Shown piece by piece: positions 50,988 to 60,549 of a DNA stretch of 63,155 nt. The notes beneath the pieces are model-generated. The model made no database searches and was not told where the DNA came from. It worked only from the letters and a program-made list of their open reading frames with translations. The position numbers and the translations under genes were made by a program. The stretch comes from Jannaschia aquimarina (lineage in GTDB: Bacteria; Pseudomonadota; Alphaproteobacteria; Rhodobacterales; Rhodobacteraceae): the NCBI RefSeq assembly GCF_000877395.1, contig NZ_JYFE01000055.1:1-63155 (forward strand), given 5' to 3'. Every line of letters starts with the position of its first letter. Within the stretch, counting starts at the first letter, position 1.

Positions 50988-51728
50988 ATGCCGGGACGTC
51001 TTGAGGGCAAACGCGCCCTGATCACGGCGGCGGGACAGGGCATCGGCCGCGCGACTGCCGAGGCCTTCGTGGCAGAGGGGGCAGAGGTCTTCGCCACAGA
51101 TCTCGACCTCGCGTTGCTGGACGGTCTGGACTGCGAGACCTTCGCGCTCGACGCGCGCGACGATGCCAGCGTCCGCGCCGGAGTGGACCGGGCGCAGCCG
51201 GACGTCTTATTCAACTGCGCGGGCTTCGTGCATCACGGCAGCGTGCTGGACGCGACCGACGACGATTTCGCCTTCGGCTTCGATCTCAACGTCCATTCCA
51301 TGTTCCGCACCATCCGGGCTGCTCTGCCCGGAATGCTGGAACGCGGCGGCGGATCCATCGTCAACATGTCCTCGGCCTGCTCCTCGGTGATCGGGGCGCC
51401 GAACCGCTTCATCTACGGCGCCACGAAGGCCGCCGTGATCGGCCTGACCAAATCGGTGGCCGTCGACTTCATCAAACAGGGCATCCGCTGCAACTGCATC
51501 TGTCCGGGGACGGTCGAGAGCCCATCCTGGCACGACCGGGTCAAGGCGTTGGGCGAGGAAATGGGAAGTTACGACAAGGCGATGGAAGCCTTCGTCGCGC
51601 GGCAACCGATGGGCCGGGTCGCGACTGCCGCCGAGATCGCCGCGCTGGTCGTCTACCTGGGCAGCGACGAAAGCGCGTTCACCACCGGCCATCCGCACAT
51701 CATCGATGGCGGCTGGTCCGGCCAGTGA
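50988..51728 (+). CDS. SDR oxidoreductase, 2-keto-3-deoxy-L-fuconate-dehydrogenase-like
   Basis: The 246-residue short-chain dehydrogenase has 'RALITAAGQGIGRATAEAF' (NAD site), 'LFNCAGFVHHGSVLD', 'SSACSSVIGAPNRFIYGATKAA' (catalytic Ser, Tyr-x-x-x-Lys) and 'CPGTVESPS'. It is close in pattern to the human BDH2/bacterial 2-keto-3-deoxy-L-fuconate dehydrogenase group. With the IlvD/Edd dehydratase and FAH-family hydrolase downstream it fits the route sugar acid, 2-keto-3-deoxy acid, 2,4-diketo acid, pyruvate plus a hydroxyacid. Confidence 0.85.
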   Translation: MPGRLEGKRALITAAGQGIGRATAEAFVAEGAEVFATDLDLALLDGLDCETFALDARDDASVRAGVDRAQPDVLFNCAGFVHHGSVLDATDDDFAFGFDLNVHSMFRTIRAALPGMLERGGGSIVNMSSACSSVIGAPNRFIYGATKAAVIGLTKSVAVDFIKQGIRCNCICPGTVESPSWHDRVKALGEEMGSYDKAMEAFVARQPMGRVATAAEIAALVVYLGSDESAFTTGHPHIIDGGWSGQ

Positions 51729-51770
51729 GTCGCCTGAAGACAATCTTCGCAAGGGGTTAACACGAGCACC

Positions 51771-53543
51771 ATGACCGACCTCCGCTCCCGCAAGTGGTTC
51801 GACAACCCCGACAATCGGGAGATGACCGCCCTCTATCTGGAGCGGTACCTGAACTACGGCATCACCCGCGAGGAACTGCAGGGCAACAAGCCGATCATCG
51901 CCATCGCACAGACCGGCAGCGACCTCAGCCCGTGCAACCGGCACCATCTGGAACTGGAAAAACGGGTCCGCGACGGCATCATCGCCGCTGGCGGCGTCCC
52001 CATGCAGGTTCCCGTGCATCCCATTCAGGAGACAGGGAAAAGACCGACCGCGTCGCTGGACCGGAACCTTGCCTATCTCTCGCTCGTCGAGACGCTGAAC
52101 GGCTACCCGCTGGACGGCGTCGTGCTGATGATCGGCTGTGACAAGACCACGCCCGCGCTCTTGATGGCGGCGGCGACCGTGGACATTCCGGCCATCGCGC
52201 TTTCGGTCGGACCGATGTTGAACGGTTGGTTCAAGGGGCAGCGCACCGGGTCCGGCACCATCGTCTGGAAAGCCCGCGAGATGCATGCCGCCGGAGAGAT
52301 CGACAATGCGGGGTTCATGGAAATCGTCGCGAGCTCAACGCCTTCGGTGGGCTACTGCAACACGATGGGCACGGCGACCACGATGAATTCCCTGGCCGAG
52401 GCGCTTGGGATGCAGTTGCCCGGCTCAGCCGCGATCCCCGCGCCCTACCGCCAGCGGGGCCACATCAGCTACCAGACCGGCCAGCGCATCGTCGAGATGG
52501 TGCACGAGGATCTCAAGCCGTCGGACATCATGACCCGGGAGGCATTCGAGAACGCGATCGTCGTCAACTCCGCCATCGGCGGATCGACCAACGCGCCGAT
52601 CCACCTGAACGGCATCGCGAGGCATCTGGGCATCGAGGTCACGCCTGACGACTGGCAGAAGCTCGGCCATCACGTGCCGCTCCTCGTGAACCTCCAACCC
52701 GCAGGGGAGTATCTGGGCGAGGATTATTTCCATGCCGGGGGGGTGCCCGCCGTCGTGGGCGAGTTGATGGCAGCGGGATTGCTGCCGCATCCGGATGCCG
52801 CAACCGTCAACGGCGCAACGATGGGCGGAAATTGCGAAGGACGCCGGTCGGAGCTTCCGGACGTCATCAAGACCGTCGCCAAGCCGATGCTCGCCGATGC
52901 GGGTTTCCTGAACCTGAAGGGCAACCTGTTCGACAGCGCGATCATGAAGACGAGCGTGATTTCGGCAGAGTTCCGGGAGCGGTACCTTTCGGATCCCGGT
53001 GACCCAGAGGCCTTTGAAGGGCGGGCTATCGTCTTCGACGGGCCAGAGGATTACAACGCGAACATCGACGAAGAAGCCCTTGGTATAGATGAGAATTGTA
53101 TCCTCATCATGCGGGGCGCGGGGCCTATCGGATATCCCGGCGCGGCCGAAGTCGTGAACATGCGGCCGCCCGCCTACCTGATCCGCAAGGGCGTCCACAG
53201 CTTGCCCTGCATCGGCGACGGGCGACAATCAGGCACCTCCGGCAGTCCTTCGATCCTGAACGCCTCGCCCGAGGCGGCGGCGGGCGGGGGACTCGCGCTC
53301 GTGCAAACCGGCGACCGGGTTCGCATCGATCTGCGTAAGGGGACCGCCGATGCGCTGGTCGATCCCGAGGAATGGGAGGCGCGGCGCGAGAAGCTCGATG
53401 CCTCTGCCTACACGCCCGAAAGCCAGACCCCCTGGCAGGAGATCTTCCGCGAGCGGGTCGAGCCGCTCAGCCACGGCATGACGCTGCGCGGCGCAGATCG
53501 CTACCGTCAGACCGCGCGCAACCTGCCGCGCGACAACCACTGA
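51771..53543 (+). CDS. IlvD/Edd-family sugar-acid dehydratase
   Basis: This 590-residue iron-sulphur dehydratase acts on sugar acids such as L-arabonate, D-xylonate or L-fuconate, giving the 2-keto-3-deoxy acid. Cluster cysteines are in '[15 protein letters not shown]', '[16 protein letters not shown]' and '[21 protein letters not shown]' (landmarks). '[25 protein letters not shown]' ends the active site. The length and motifs exclude IlvD proper, and the arabonate/xylonate branch is likeliest. It is preceded by the SDR (42-base gap) and followed by the FAH-family hydrolase. Confidence 0.88.
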   Translation: MTDLRSRKWFDNPDNREMTALYLERYLNYGITREELQGNKPIIAIAQTGSDLSPCNRHHLELEKRVRDGIIAAGGVPMQVPVHPIQETGKRPTASLDRNLAYLSLVETLNGYPLDGVVLMIGCDKTTPALLMAAATVDIPAIALSVGPMLNGWFKGQRTGSGTIVWKAREMHAAGEIDNAGFMEIVASSTPSVGYCNTMGTATTMNSLAEALGMQLPGSAAIPAPYRQRGHISYQTGQRIVEMVHEDLKPSDIMTREAFENAIVVNSAIGGSTNAPIHLNGIARHLGIEVTPDDWQKLGHHVPLLVNLQPAGEYLGEDYFHAGGVPAVVGELMAAGLLPHPDAATVNGATMGGNCEGRRSELPDVIKTVAKPMLADAGFLNLKGNLFDSAIMKTSVISAEFRERYLSDPGDPEAFEGRAIVFDGPEDYNANIDEEALGIDENCILIMRGAGPIGYPGAAEVVNMRPPAYLIRKGVHSLPCIGDGRQSGTSGSPSILNASPEAAAGGGLALVQTGDRVRIDLRKGTADALVDPEEWEARREKLDASAYTPESQTPWQEIFRERVEPLSHGMTLRGADRYRQTARNLPRDNH

Positions 53544-53571
53544 GAAATAATATACAACAGGGAGTTACCCC

Positions 53572-54420
53572 ATGAAGCTCGTTCGTTTCGGAGAGCCGGG
53601 CGCCGAGAAGCCCGGCATGATCGACCATAACGGGGACCTCCGCGATCTGAGCGAGCAGGTCGATGACATCTCGGGGGCGATCCTCTCGGATGCCTCTCTC
53701 GACGTGCTGCGGACGATGGACCAGATGAAACTGCCGCTGGTCGAGGGGAACCCGCGCTTGGGCCCCTGCGTGGGCGATGTCGGCAAGTTCATGTGCATCG
53801 GCCTGAACTTCTCCGACCATGCCGCCGAGACCGGCGCGGCCATTCCCGAGCATCCGATCCTGTTCATGAAGGCGACCTCGGCCATCAACGGACCGAACGA
53901 CGACGTCATCATGCCCCGCGGCTCGACCCAGACCGACTGGGAGGTCGAGCTGGGCGTGGTGATCGGCACCGCCTGCAAGTATGTCAGCGAGGAAGATGCG
54001 CTCGATTACGTGGCGGGGTACTGCATCTGCAACGACGTCTCCGAGCGGCACTTCCAGACAAAGCTGACGGGCCAATGGACCAAGGGCAAGTCCTGCGACA
54101 CCTTCGGCCCGACCGGTCCCTGGCTCGTCACCCGCGACGAGGTGGGCGACCCGCAGAACCTGTCCATGTGGCTGGATGTGAACGGCCAGCGGATGCAGAC
54201 CGGAAACACCTCGACGATGATCTTCACCGTCGCGCAGTGCATCAGCCATCTCAGCCAGATGTTCACCCTGCATCCGGGCGACGTGATCTCGACCGGCACG
54301 CCGCCCGGCGTCGGTATGGGGATGAAACCCGACCCGGTCTATCTGAAGGCCGGCGACGTGATGGAGCTTGGCATCGACAAGCTGGGCCAGCAGCGGCAGG
54401 AGGTGCGCGCCGATGGCTAA
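53572..54420 (+). CDS. Fumarylacetoacetate-hydrolase-family protein, 2,4-diketo-3-deoxy acid hydrolase-like
   Basis: The 282-residue protein has the FAH metal site: 'KFMCIGLNFSDHAAETG', 'EVELGVVIG' (Glu), 'VAGYCICNDVSERHFQ' (Asp) and 'ISTGTPPGVGMGMKP'. In L-fuconate-type pathways this family splits a 2,4-diketo-3-deoxy acid into pyruvate and a hydroxyacid such as lactate or glycolate. An AT-rich leader (AATAATATACAAC, 53547-53559) precedes the ribosome site and may contain a minor internal promoter. It overlaps the next gene by 8 bases. Confidence 0.87.
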   Translation: MKLVRFGEPGAEKPGMIDHNGDLRDLSEQVDDISGAILSDASLDVLRTMDQMKLPLVEGNPRLGPCVGDVGKFMCIGLNFSDHAAETGAAIPEHPILFMKATSAINGPNDDVIMPRGSTQTDWEVELGVVIGTACKYVSEEDALDYVAGYCICNDVSERHFQTKLTGQWTKGKSCDTFGPTGPWLVTRDEVGDPQNLSMWLDVNGQRMQTGNTSTMIFTVAQCISHLSQMFTLHPGDVISTGTPPGVGMGMKPDPVYLKAGDVMELGIDKLGQQRQEVRADG

Positions 54421-55375
54421 GATGCCTCTCCTCCAGATCGGCGGGATCACCGACGATATGGCCACCAAGCTGGAGACCGATTTCGCTCCGTTCCCGCTGC
54501 TCGAACAGGAGGACCGCGCGGCGTTTCTGGCCGATCGGGGCGCCGAGTTCGAGGCGATCCTGACCAACGGGCATTACGGCGTGCCCGACGACGTCGCCGC
54601 GGCGACACCGAACCTGAAAGTCGTGAGCAGCTACGGGGTCGGATACGACGCCATCGACGCGGACGCGTTTGCCGAGCGCGGAATCCTGATCTCCCATACG
54701 CCAGGCGTTCTGAACGATGAAGTTGCGGTGACGGCGATCTCGCTCTGGCTGGCCGTCTATCGCGCACTGGTTCCGGCCGACGCCCATGCCCGCTCCGGTG
54801 CGTGGGAGAAAGGGGAGTTTCCCCTGACCCGCAGTCCGATGGATCGGAAGGTCGGCATTCTGGGCCTCGGTCGGATCGGCGAGACCATCGCCGCGATGGT
54901 GAAGGCGTTCCGCGCGGAGGTGCACTATCACTCGCGCTCGAAAAAGGACGTGCCTTATACCTACCACGCGACGCCTGCCGCACTGGGCGAGGCGGTCGAT
55001 GTTCTGATCGTGATCACGCCCGGCGGGCCGGAGACGCAGCATATCGTCGACGCCGAGGTGCTGGCTGCGCTGGGGAAGGGGGGCTGCCTGATCAACGTGT
55101 CGCGCGGCTCGACCGTCGACGAAGCGGCGCTGATCGAGGCCTTGCAGAACGGCACGATCGCCGGCGCGGGTCTGGACGTGTTCGAGCATGAGCCAAAAAT
55201 CCCGCAAGCGCTCAAGGACATGCCTGAAAGGGTGGTTCTGCTCCCCCATGTCGGGTCCGCAACGATGGAGACCCGCGCGGCCATGGGAGACCTGACGGTG
55301 CGTAATCTCCTGCAATGGAAGAAGGACGGCACGGTCGAAACCCCGGTGCCCGAATGCCGCGTGTTGAATGGCTGA
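54413..55375 (+). CDS. D-2-hydroxyacid dehydrogenase (glyoxylate/hydroxypyruvate reductase-like)
   Basis: The 320-residue NAD(P)-dependent enzyme has '[21 protein letters not shown]', '[17 protein letters not shown]' (GxGxxG), '[14 protein letters not shown]' (catalytic Arg nearby), 'DVFEHEP' (Glu) and '[13 protein letters not shown]' (His). It probably reduces glyoxylate or hydroxypyruvate, or oxidises the hydroxyacid released by the FAH-family hydrolase. It overlaps the hydrolase gene by 8 bases and the enolase-superfamily gene by 8 bases, so the three are coupled. Confidence 0.9.
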   Translation: MAKMPLLQIGGITDDMATKLETDFAPFPLLEQEDRAAFLADRGAEFEAILTNGHYGVPDDVAAATPNLKVVSSYGVGYDAIDADAFAERGILISHTPGVLNDEVAVTAISLWLAVYRALVPADAHARSGAWEKGEFPLTRSPMDRKVGILGLGRIGETIAAMVKAFRAEVHYHSRSKKDVPYTYHATPAALGEAVDVLIVITPGGPETQHIVDAEVLAALGKGGCLINVSRGSTVDEAALIEALQNGTIAGAGLDVFEHEPKIPQALKDMPERVVLLPHVGSATMETRAAMGDLTVRNLLQWKKDGTVETPVPECRVLNG

Positions 55376-56483
55376 TGTTGGGTTCGCGGCGGCGGCCACG
55401 GCGCCGCGGATCGTCTCTGTCGAGGCGGCCCTTCACGATATCCCCCTCGACGAAGTGCTGGTGGACGCCAAACATGGCGACCACACGCAATTCCAACTCA
55501 TCACCTGCACCATTCGCGACGAGGCGGGGGGCGAGGGGACGGGCTACAGCTATACTGGCGGCAAGGGCGGCTCCGCGATCCTGGCCATGCTGCGCGACGA
55601 TCTGGGCCCCTTTCTTGCGGGAGAGACCGCCGACGATCCGGTCCGGCTGCATGAGGCGATGTTCTGGCATGTTCATTACGTCGGCCGGGGCGGTGTGGCG
55701 GCCTTCGCCATCTCGGCTTGCGACATCGCGCTTTGGGATCTGATCCTGAAACGGCAAGGCCGGTCGCTGGTCGAAGCGGCAGGCGGCGCATCCGACCGGT
55801 GCGACGCCTATCGCGGTGGCATCGACCTGGGCTACGACCTGCCCAAGCTGCTGGACAGCGTCGACGGCTATCTGGCCGAGGGGTTCGAAGCCGTGAAGAT
55901 CAAGGTCGGGCGGGACGACGATCTTTCGCGCGCCGAGGCTGTCCGGACCCGGTTGGGCGACGACCGGGGCTTCATGGTCGATGCCAATTACGCTCTGCCG
56001 GTCGATCGCGCGATCCGCGATGCAAGCGCCTATCGGGAAATGGGCGTCATCTGGTTCGAGGAGCCGACGGATCCCGACGATCTGGACGGCTATGCGGCGA
56101 TCGCCGAGGCCACCGGCTGCCCGCTCGCCATGGGAGAGAACCTGCATATTCACGCGGAGTTCGTCGCCGCCGCCAAGCGGGCGCGCCTCAGCTATCTGCA
56201 ACCGGATGCGAGCAATTGCGGGGGCATCACCGGATGGTTGCGCGTGGCCGATCTGTGTCGCGCCCATGCCTTGCCGGTCTGTTCCCACGGGATGCAGGAA
56301 TTGCACGTGTCTCTCGTCGCAGGGCAATCGAACGGAGGGATGATCGAGGTGCATTCCTTTCCCATCGACCGCTACACGACACGTCCGTTCCGTCTGCAGG
56401 ACGGGCGCGCGGTCGCTCCGGACCTTCCCGGGATCGGCGTGACCTTCGATCGAGAGCGGCTGGCGCCGTTCCTTAGGGACTGA
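55368..56483 (+). CDS. Mandelate racemase/muconate-lactonizing-enzyme family dehydratase
   Basis: This 371-residue enolase-superfamily protein has catalytic Lys177/Lys179 in 'AVKIKVGR', metal ligands Asp205 ('VDANYAL'), Glu231 ('FEEPTD') and Glu257 ('MGENLH'), and His307 in 'CSHGMQE'. The K-x-K plus His arrangement fits sugar-acid dehydratases or racemases of the mandelate racemase subgroup. With the IlvD/Edd enzyme upstream this gives the cluster two unrelated sugar-acid dehydratases. Its stop is 2 bases from the stop of the convergent esterase gene. Confidence 0.9.
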   Translation: MADVGFAAAATAPRIVSVEAALHDIPLDEVLVDAKHGDHTQFQLITCTIRDEAGGEGTGYSYTGGKGGSAILAMLRDDLGPFLAGETADDPVRLHEAMFWHVHYVGRGGVAAFAISACDIALWDLILKRQGRSLVEAAGGASDRCDAYRGGIDLGYDLPKLLDSVDGYLAEGFEAVKIKVGRDDDLSRAEAVRTRLGDDRGFMVDANYALPVDRAIRDASAYREMGVIWFEEPTDPDDLDGYAAIAEATGCPLAMGENLHIHAEFVAAAKRARLSYLQPDASNCGGITGWLRVADLCRAHALPVCSHGMQELHVSLVAGQSNGGMIEVHSFPIDRYTTRPFRLQDGRAVAPDLPGIGVTFDRERLAPFLRD

Positions 56484-56485
56484 AG

Positions 56486-57382
56486 CTACATCCGATCGAG
56501 AAAGGCTGCCGCCCGGTCCAACGACGCCCGCGCCTCGTCCCACCAAGGCGCCCAGAGCTGTCCCATATGCAGCAGGCCCGGCGTGATCTCGATGCCGACG
56601 TTGCGCGCTCCGCAGGCCTTTGCCCTTTCGTGAAGCAAAACCGCGTCGTCACGCAGGACTTCGGGCATGCCGACCTCGATCCAGGTCGGTGGCAACAAAG
56701 ACAGATCATCCATCAGCGGAGACACCTCCGGATCCACCGGATCGAAATCGTCTCCGAAGCACATGCGCGCAAGCCGCGCGTCGTCTTCGTCGTCGACCAT
56801 CGGGTCGAGATTCGACATGATCGCCCGCGCCTCGTTGCGCCCCGTCCGGTCCGTATTGGGTGAGAAAAGCAGCAGGGCGGGCGGCGGCGTTCCCCTGCGG
56901 GCGAAGGCAAGCCCGGTGACCAGCGCGAGATGACCGCCCGCACTGTCCCCCGCCAGAATCGGAATTTGCGGCCGGTTCGCTATTGCGTTCAGGGCCGCGT
57001 CCAGCTGCGCAGGCCATTCGTTTTCGGGCGCGAGCGGGTAGCGTGGCAGAAAGACGGAACGTCCCGATGCGAGCGCCAGATGGGCCGCCGGGCGCAGATG
57101 GGTTTCCGGTGCGCCGAAGACATAGCCCCCACCGTGAAACCAGACAATTTCCGGAGCGGCGGTTCCGCTACCCCGGACCAGCAGGCCGTCCTCCTGCTCC
57201 ATCACGTCGACCGGTGCGCCGGGTCCGACGGCGTCGGGCGTGTCCCCCAAAACGAGTTTCCTGAAGCCCGCGCGCATCTCTTCGGGCGTTTCTCCCAAGT
57301 CGATCGAGTTGATCCGTCGGATGATATCATCGCGGCCAACCGCGCCCGAAAACGGACCTCCGGTCCAGCCGCCGGCATCCAT
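56486..57382 (-). CDS. Alpha/beta hydrolase, HSL/carboxylesterase (NlhH-like) family
   Basis: The 298-residue esterase of the hormone-sensitive lipase group has the oxyanion 'WFHGGGYVFG' (HGGG at 83-86), nucleophile Ser147 in 'LAGDSAGGHLAL', an acid near 'VGMPEVLRDD' and His in 'GLLHMGQLW'. No signal peptide is seen, so it is cytoplasmic. Its ATG shares one base with the SDR stop (TGATG). The pair may process an ester or lactone, but the substrate is unknown. Confidence 0.88.
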   Translation of the reverse strand: MDAGGWTGGPFSGAVGRDDIIRRINSIDLGETPEEMRAGFRKLVLGDTPDAVGPGAPVDVMEQEDGLLVRGSGTAAPEIVWFHGGGYVFGAPETHLRPAAHLALASGRSVFLPRYPLAPENEWPAQLDAALNAIANRPQIPILAGDSAGGHLALVTGLAFARRGTPPPALLLFSPNTDRTGRNEARAIMSNLDPMVDDEDDARLARMCFGDDFDPVDPEVSPLMDDLSLLPPTWIEVGMPEVLRDDAVLLHERAKACGARNVGIEITPGLLHMGQLWAPWWDEARASLDRAAAFLDRM

Positions 57383-58182
57383 CAGATGTTGATTGCCTGC
57401 ACGGCGCCGCCATCGACGCGCCAGTTGGACCCGTTCACGAAACTCGCGCGTGCGCTGACCAAGGCGGCGATGACGAAGGCGACCTCCTCGGGCTGACCGC
57501 GCCGCTTCAGGACGAGATGAGGTCGTTCTTCCTCCAGAAACGTCTCGACCGCCTTTTCGAAGCTGACACCCATTTCGTCGGCGCGCTTTTCCATCATGCC
57601 GTCGGTCATGTCGGTTTCGATGAAGGCCGGCGCGACGCAATTCACCAACACGCCCTGCTGCGCGTAGACCTGGCTCATACCCTTGGCGAAGCTGAGCACG
57701 GCGGCCTTGGAGGCGTTGTAGACCACCTCGTCGGGATAGGGCTGCGCCACGTTCTCGGACGTCACGAAGACGACGCGACCCCAACCCCGCGCACGCATAC
57801 CGGGGATCAGCGCCTTGGACATGCGCACCGCGGTCATGAAGTCCGTGTTCCAGGCGTGATGCCAATCGTCTTCGGTGATGTCGTCCAGCGGGTCGCCCTT
57901 GGCGCCGGTGACGCCCGCCCCGTGGATCAGGATGTCGGCCTCCCACCCCTTGTCGGCGACGGCCTTCGCGATCTTGTCCGCGCCATCCTGTTCGGTCAGG
58001 TCGGCCACCACCGTGACGACACCGCCGCCCAGCTTTGCGGCGGCCTCGTTCAATTCGTCCTCGTCGATGTCGGAAAGGACGATGTTGCAGCCCTCGCCTT
58101 CGAGGATCTTCGCCGCTTCCAGCATCATATCGCCGGCCGCGCCGGTCAGGACGGCGGTCCGTCCCTCGATCTGTAGGTCCAT
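57382..58182 (-). CDS. SDR oxidoreductase with atypical glycine motif
   Basis: The 266-residue short-chain dehydrogenase has 'TAVLTGAAGDMMLEAAKIL', where the last glycine of TGxxxGxG is missing, 'ILIHGAGVTGAKG', 'VVYNASKAAVLSFAKG' (Tyr-x-x-x-Lys) and 'NGSNWRVDGGAVQ'. A 25-residue insert near 'MMEKRADEMGVSFEKA' is larger than usual. AAAGGA precedes the ATG at 58182. It follows the small membrane gene after 14 bases and is coupled to the esterase. Confidence 0.87.
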   Translation of the reverse strand: MDLQIEGRTAVLTGAAGDMMLEAAKILEGEGCNIVLSDIDEDELNEAAAKLGGGVVTVVADLTEQDGADKIAKAVADKGWEADILIHGAGVTGAKGDPLDDITEDDWHHAWNTDFMTAVRMSKALIPGMRARGWGRVVFVTSENVAQPYPDEVVYNASKAAVLSFAKGMSQVYAQQGVLVNCVAPAFIETDMTDGMMEKRADEMGVSFEKAVETFLEEERPHLVLKRRGQPEEVAFVIAALVSARASFVNGSNWRVDGGAVQAINI

Positions 58183-58196
58183 GGGGTGTCCTTTGC

Positions 58197-58445
58197 TCAG
58201 GCTTTCGGGTCGACGCGCGCGATCGCCTTCTTGGCGAACGGCACCACGACGAATGTAATGGTCGGCACGGTCAGGATGGTGGTGATGAAGGTCGTGACCC
58301 AGGTCGGCGCCGGAAGGCCTGCGGTCGCATAGGTCAGCAGCGTTACAGACGGATAGACGGACAGCCAGACCAATCCCATCAGCATGACCCGATGGCGTCT
58401 TCGGTCCGGGTCGTCGCAAGTCGTGATCTGATCAGCTCGTGCCAT
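58197..58445 (-). CDS. Small two-helix membrane protein, unknown
   Basis: The 82-residue protein has a polar, Arg-rich N-terminus, two hydrophobic helices (about 20-42 and 46-68) and a basic C-terminal end (FAKKAIARVDPKA). It has no recognised family. It is tightly spaced upstream of the SDR gene (14 bases) and 37 bases after the TVP38 gene, so it probably belongs to that operon. Confidence 0.65.
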   Translation of the reverse strand: MARADQITTCDDPDRRRHRVMLMGLVWLSVYPSVTLLTYATAGLPAPTWVTTFITTILTVPTITFVVVPFAKKAIARVDPKA

Positions 58446-58482
58446 TAACGGTCAAGCGGTCAGCGGCCGCAAAGGTTCCGCC

Positions 58483-59166
58483 TCAGCGCCCGATCTCGAA
58501 CCCAGCTTCGCGCAGCTTGCGTACGGCCTTGCCGCTCATCCAGATGATCAGCGACCCGAAGAGGATCAGCCCGATGATCGCATAGGCGATGGCGTCCTTG
58601 TCGGCGCCCGCCGCGGCCAGACCGCCGACGGTCCCGATCCAGACCATTGCCACCGTCCCCGGGGCAAGGCCCACGAGCGTCGCCCAGATATAGGGCCAGG
58701 CGCGCACACCGGTCAGGCCCAGAAGATAGTTCTGTAACGTGAAGGGAAGGATCGGCGTGAATCGCAGAAGCAGGATGAACAGGGCCGGGTTTTCCCGCAC
58801 GGCGCGGTCCGCGGCTTCCGCCTGCTTCCCCCCGATACGGCGCAGGACGGGCGCACGGAAATAGGTGTGTGTCAGCCACCAGGGTGGCAGCGCCCCCAGG
58901 ATCGAGCCCAGCATCGACAGCGGGAACCCCCACCATCCGAACACCAGTCCGCCCACGACGCTCATGGCGGCGGCCGGCAGCGGAAGCATGACGACGATCG
59001 TATAGATCGCCACGAAACTGACCCAACCGGTCGCACCCTGTCCGGCGATCCAGATCCGCATCGGCTCGACATAGCCGCGCCAAGGCAGCAGCCAGATGAC
59101 GATGCCCAGCCCAACGAAGAGCACAGGCCAGAGCCAGAGCTTCCAGGAAGGCAGGCGACGACGCAT
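58483..59166 (-). CDS. TVP38/TMEM64 (DedA-superfamily) membrane protein
   Basis: The 227-residue inner-membrane protein has about six helices and the VTT/SNARE-associated signature: 'LPAAAMSVVGGLVFGWWGF', 'LLLRFTPILPFTLQNYLLGLTGV' and 'GLAPGTVAMVWIGTVGG'. Such proteins have been linked to lipid flipping and membrane homeostasis. The ATG at 59166 (MRRRLPSWK) gives a basic N-terminus before the first helix. It may lead the membrane protein-SDR-esterase run. Confidence 0.87.
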   Translation of the reverse strand: MRRRLPSWKLWLWPVLFVGLGIVIWLLPWRGYVEPMRIWIAGQGATGWVSFVAIYTIVVMLPLPAAAMSVVGGLVFGWWGFPLSMLGSILGALPPWWLTHTYFRAPVLRRIGGKQAEAADRAVRENPALFILLLRFTPILPFTLQNYLLGLTGVRAWPYIWATLVGLAPGTVAMVWIGTVGGLAAAGADKDAIAYAIIGLILFGSLIIWMSGKAVRKLREAGFEIGR

Positions 59167-59246
59167 GGCGCCGGTTTGGGCATTGCCGGAGCGGGACGCA
59201 AGCCGCGCGGACCCCTTCGCCGCAGGTCGGGCCGTCGCGTGGCGGA

Positions 59247-59768
59247 TCAGCCGTTTGCGGCCGCGACACCTTCGCGCGCAGAGATCCAGGCCAGAAGTCT
59301 GTCCTGATCGGGGGGCAGCACGTCCGGGCGTTCCCCCATGAACTCTTCCAGCGCGGGCAGATTCAGTCCGTTCACGCCGACAAGCACATCCGCCCCGGCC
59401 TCGAGGGCCGCGGCGATGACCGGGCGAAATCCCCTGCCGGCCGCTTCCTGTTTGCCGAACTTGTTGACCAATAGTAGGTCGATCCCGTCCTCGACCCGCG
59501 CCGCCGCTTCGGCCACCGCACGCTCCAATCCGTCGGGGTCGAGGCGGCAGCCCCGCGCGTTCGGGCCCAGGCTCTGGCTGATGCGGATCACAGGACCGTC
59601 GGGAAGAACCACGGCGTCCATGTCGCATTTCGCGCAGCCGGGCCTGTCGGAATTGACCTGGACGATCCCAGCCAGCCGCAGGCCGCGGGCCATCGCGGTC
59701 TGCGCCACGTCATGCAGAAGCGGGTCCAGCGCGCCCCGCGCTTCGGTCATGGTGCAAGCCAGTCGCAT
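59247..59768 (-). CDS. DUF2478-domain protein
   Basis: This 173-residue protein of the DUF2478 family (P-loop-like fold, sometimes near molybdenum or nitrogen-fixation genes) has 'GLRLAGIVQVN', a 'CAKCDMDAVVLPDG' Cys-x-x-Cys pair, 'LDPDGLERAVAEAAARVEDGIDLLLVNKFGKQE' (landmark) and 'VLVGVNGLNLPALEEF'. The start at 59768 is chosen; an ATG at 59750 is possible. It is divergent from pxpBCA by 76 bases. The function is unknown. Confidence 0.78.
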   Translation of the reverse strand: MRLACTMTEARGALDPLLHDVAQTAMARGLRLAGIVQVNSDRPGCAKCDMDAVVLPDGPVIRISQSLGPNARGCRLDPDGLERAVAEAAARVEDGIDLLLVNKFGKQEAAGRGFRPVIAAALEAGADVLVGVNGLNLPALEEFMGERPDVLPPDQDRLLAWISAREGVAAANG

Positions 59769-59844
59769 GATCCGATCTGTGGCGGTCCTTTGGGCGGCTG
59801 TCCAGCACTTGACCTCGGGTCCGTCCGTGCCCACCCCTGTCGCC

Positions 59845-60549
59845 ATGGAATTTCCGCGCATCGAACCTTTGGGAGAGGCGGCCTGGCTCGTCCGCTTCGC
59901 GGACCGACTGGACCCGGCGGCGAACCATGCCGCCATCGCGTTCCGCGCAGCGCTCGAGGCCGATCCGCTGGACGACGTCGAAGAGACGGCATCGTCGCTG
60001 GCCTCGGTCCTCGTGCGCGTCGGCGGCAATGCGGCCAAGGTGGAACGCGCCTTGCGGATCCGGCTTGGCCAGACGGATTGGGATCAGGCGCCGATCGAGG
60101 GGCGCCGGCGCTGGTCGATCCCCTGTGCATTCGGCGGAGAGGCCGGCCCACAGCTCGGCGAGGCCGCCGAGATGGCGGGGCTGTCGCCGGATCAGGCCGT
60201 GGAAGAGATCGCCGCGACACCGGTCGACGTGCTCGCCCTCGGCTTCGCTCCGGGGATGCCCTATCTCGGCTTCCTGCCGGAGTATTGGGATCTGCCGCGC
60301 CAGACCGGCTTGACGCCGAAGGTGCCCAAGGGCGCACTCGTCGTCGCGGTCCGCCAGTTCGTTCTGTTTGATGTAGAGGCCCCGACCGGCTGGCGTCAGA
60401 TCGGACGAACCCGCTTTCCCTGCTTCGATCCTGCACGCGATCCCGCCGTGGCCCTGCGCCCTGGGGACGAGGTTCGCTTCGACCCAGTCGCAGATCTGGA
60501 CTGGATCGCCGGACACATGGGCGGCGCGGTTGTGGAGGCGGTCCCATGA
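59845..60549 (+). CDS. pxpB: 5-oxoprolinase subunit PxpB (KipI/allophanate hydrolase subunit 1 family)
   Basis: The 234-residue protein is one of three subunits of the prokaryotic ATP-dependent 5-oxoprolinase, which recycles 5-oxoproline to glutamate. Family marks are 'PLGEAAWLVRFADRLDP', 'DVLALGFAPGMPYLGFLP', 'VPKGALVVAVRQ' and 'GRTRFPCFDP'. It leads pxpB-pxpC-pxpA, and its stop overlaps pxpC by 4 bases (ATGA). Confidence 0.92.
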   Translation: MEFPRIEPLGEAAWLVRFADRLDPAANHAAIAFRAALEADPLDDVEETASSLASVLVRVGGNAAKVERALRIRLGQTDWDQAPIEGRRRWSIPCAFGGEAGPQLGEAAEMAGLSPDQAVEEIAATPVDVLALGFAPGMPYLGFLPEYWDLPRQTGLTPKVPKGALVVAVRQFVLFDVEAPTGWRQIGRTRFPCFDPARDPAVALRPGDEVRFDPVADLDWIAGHMGGAVVEAVP

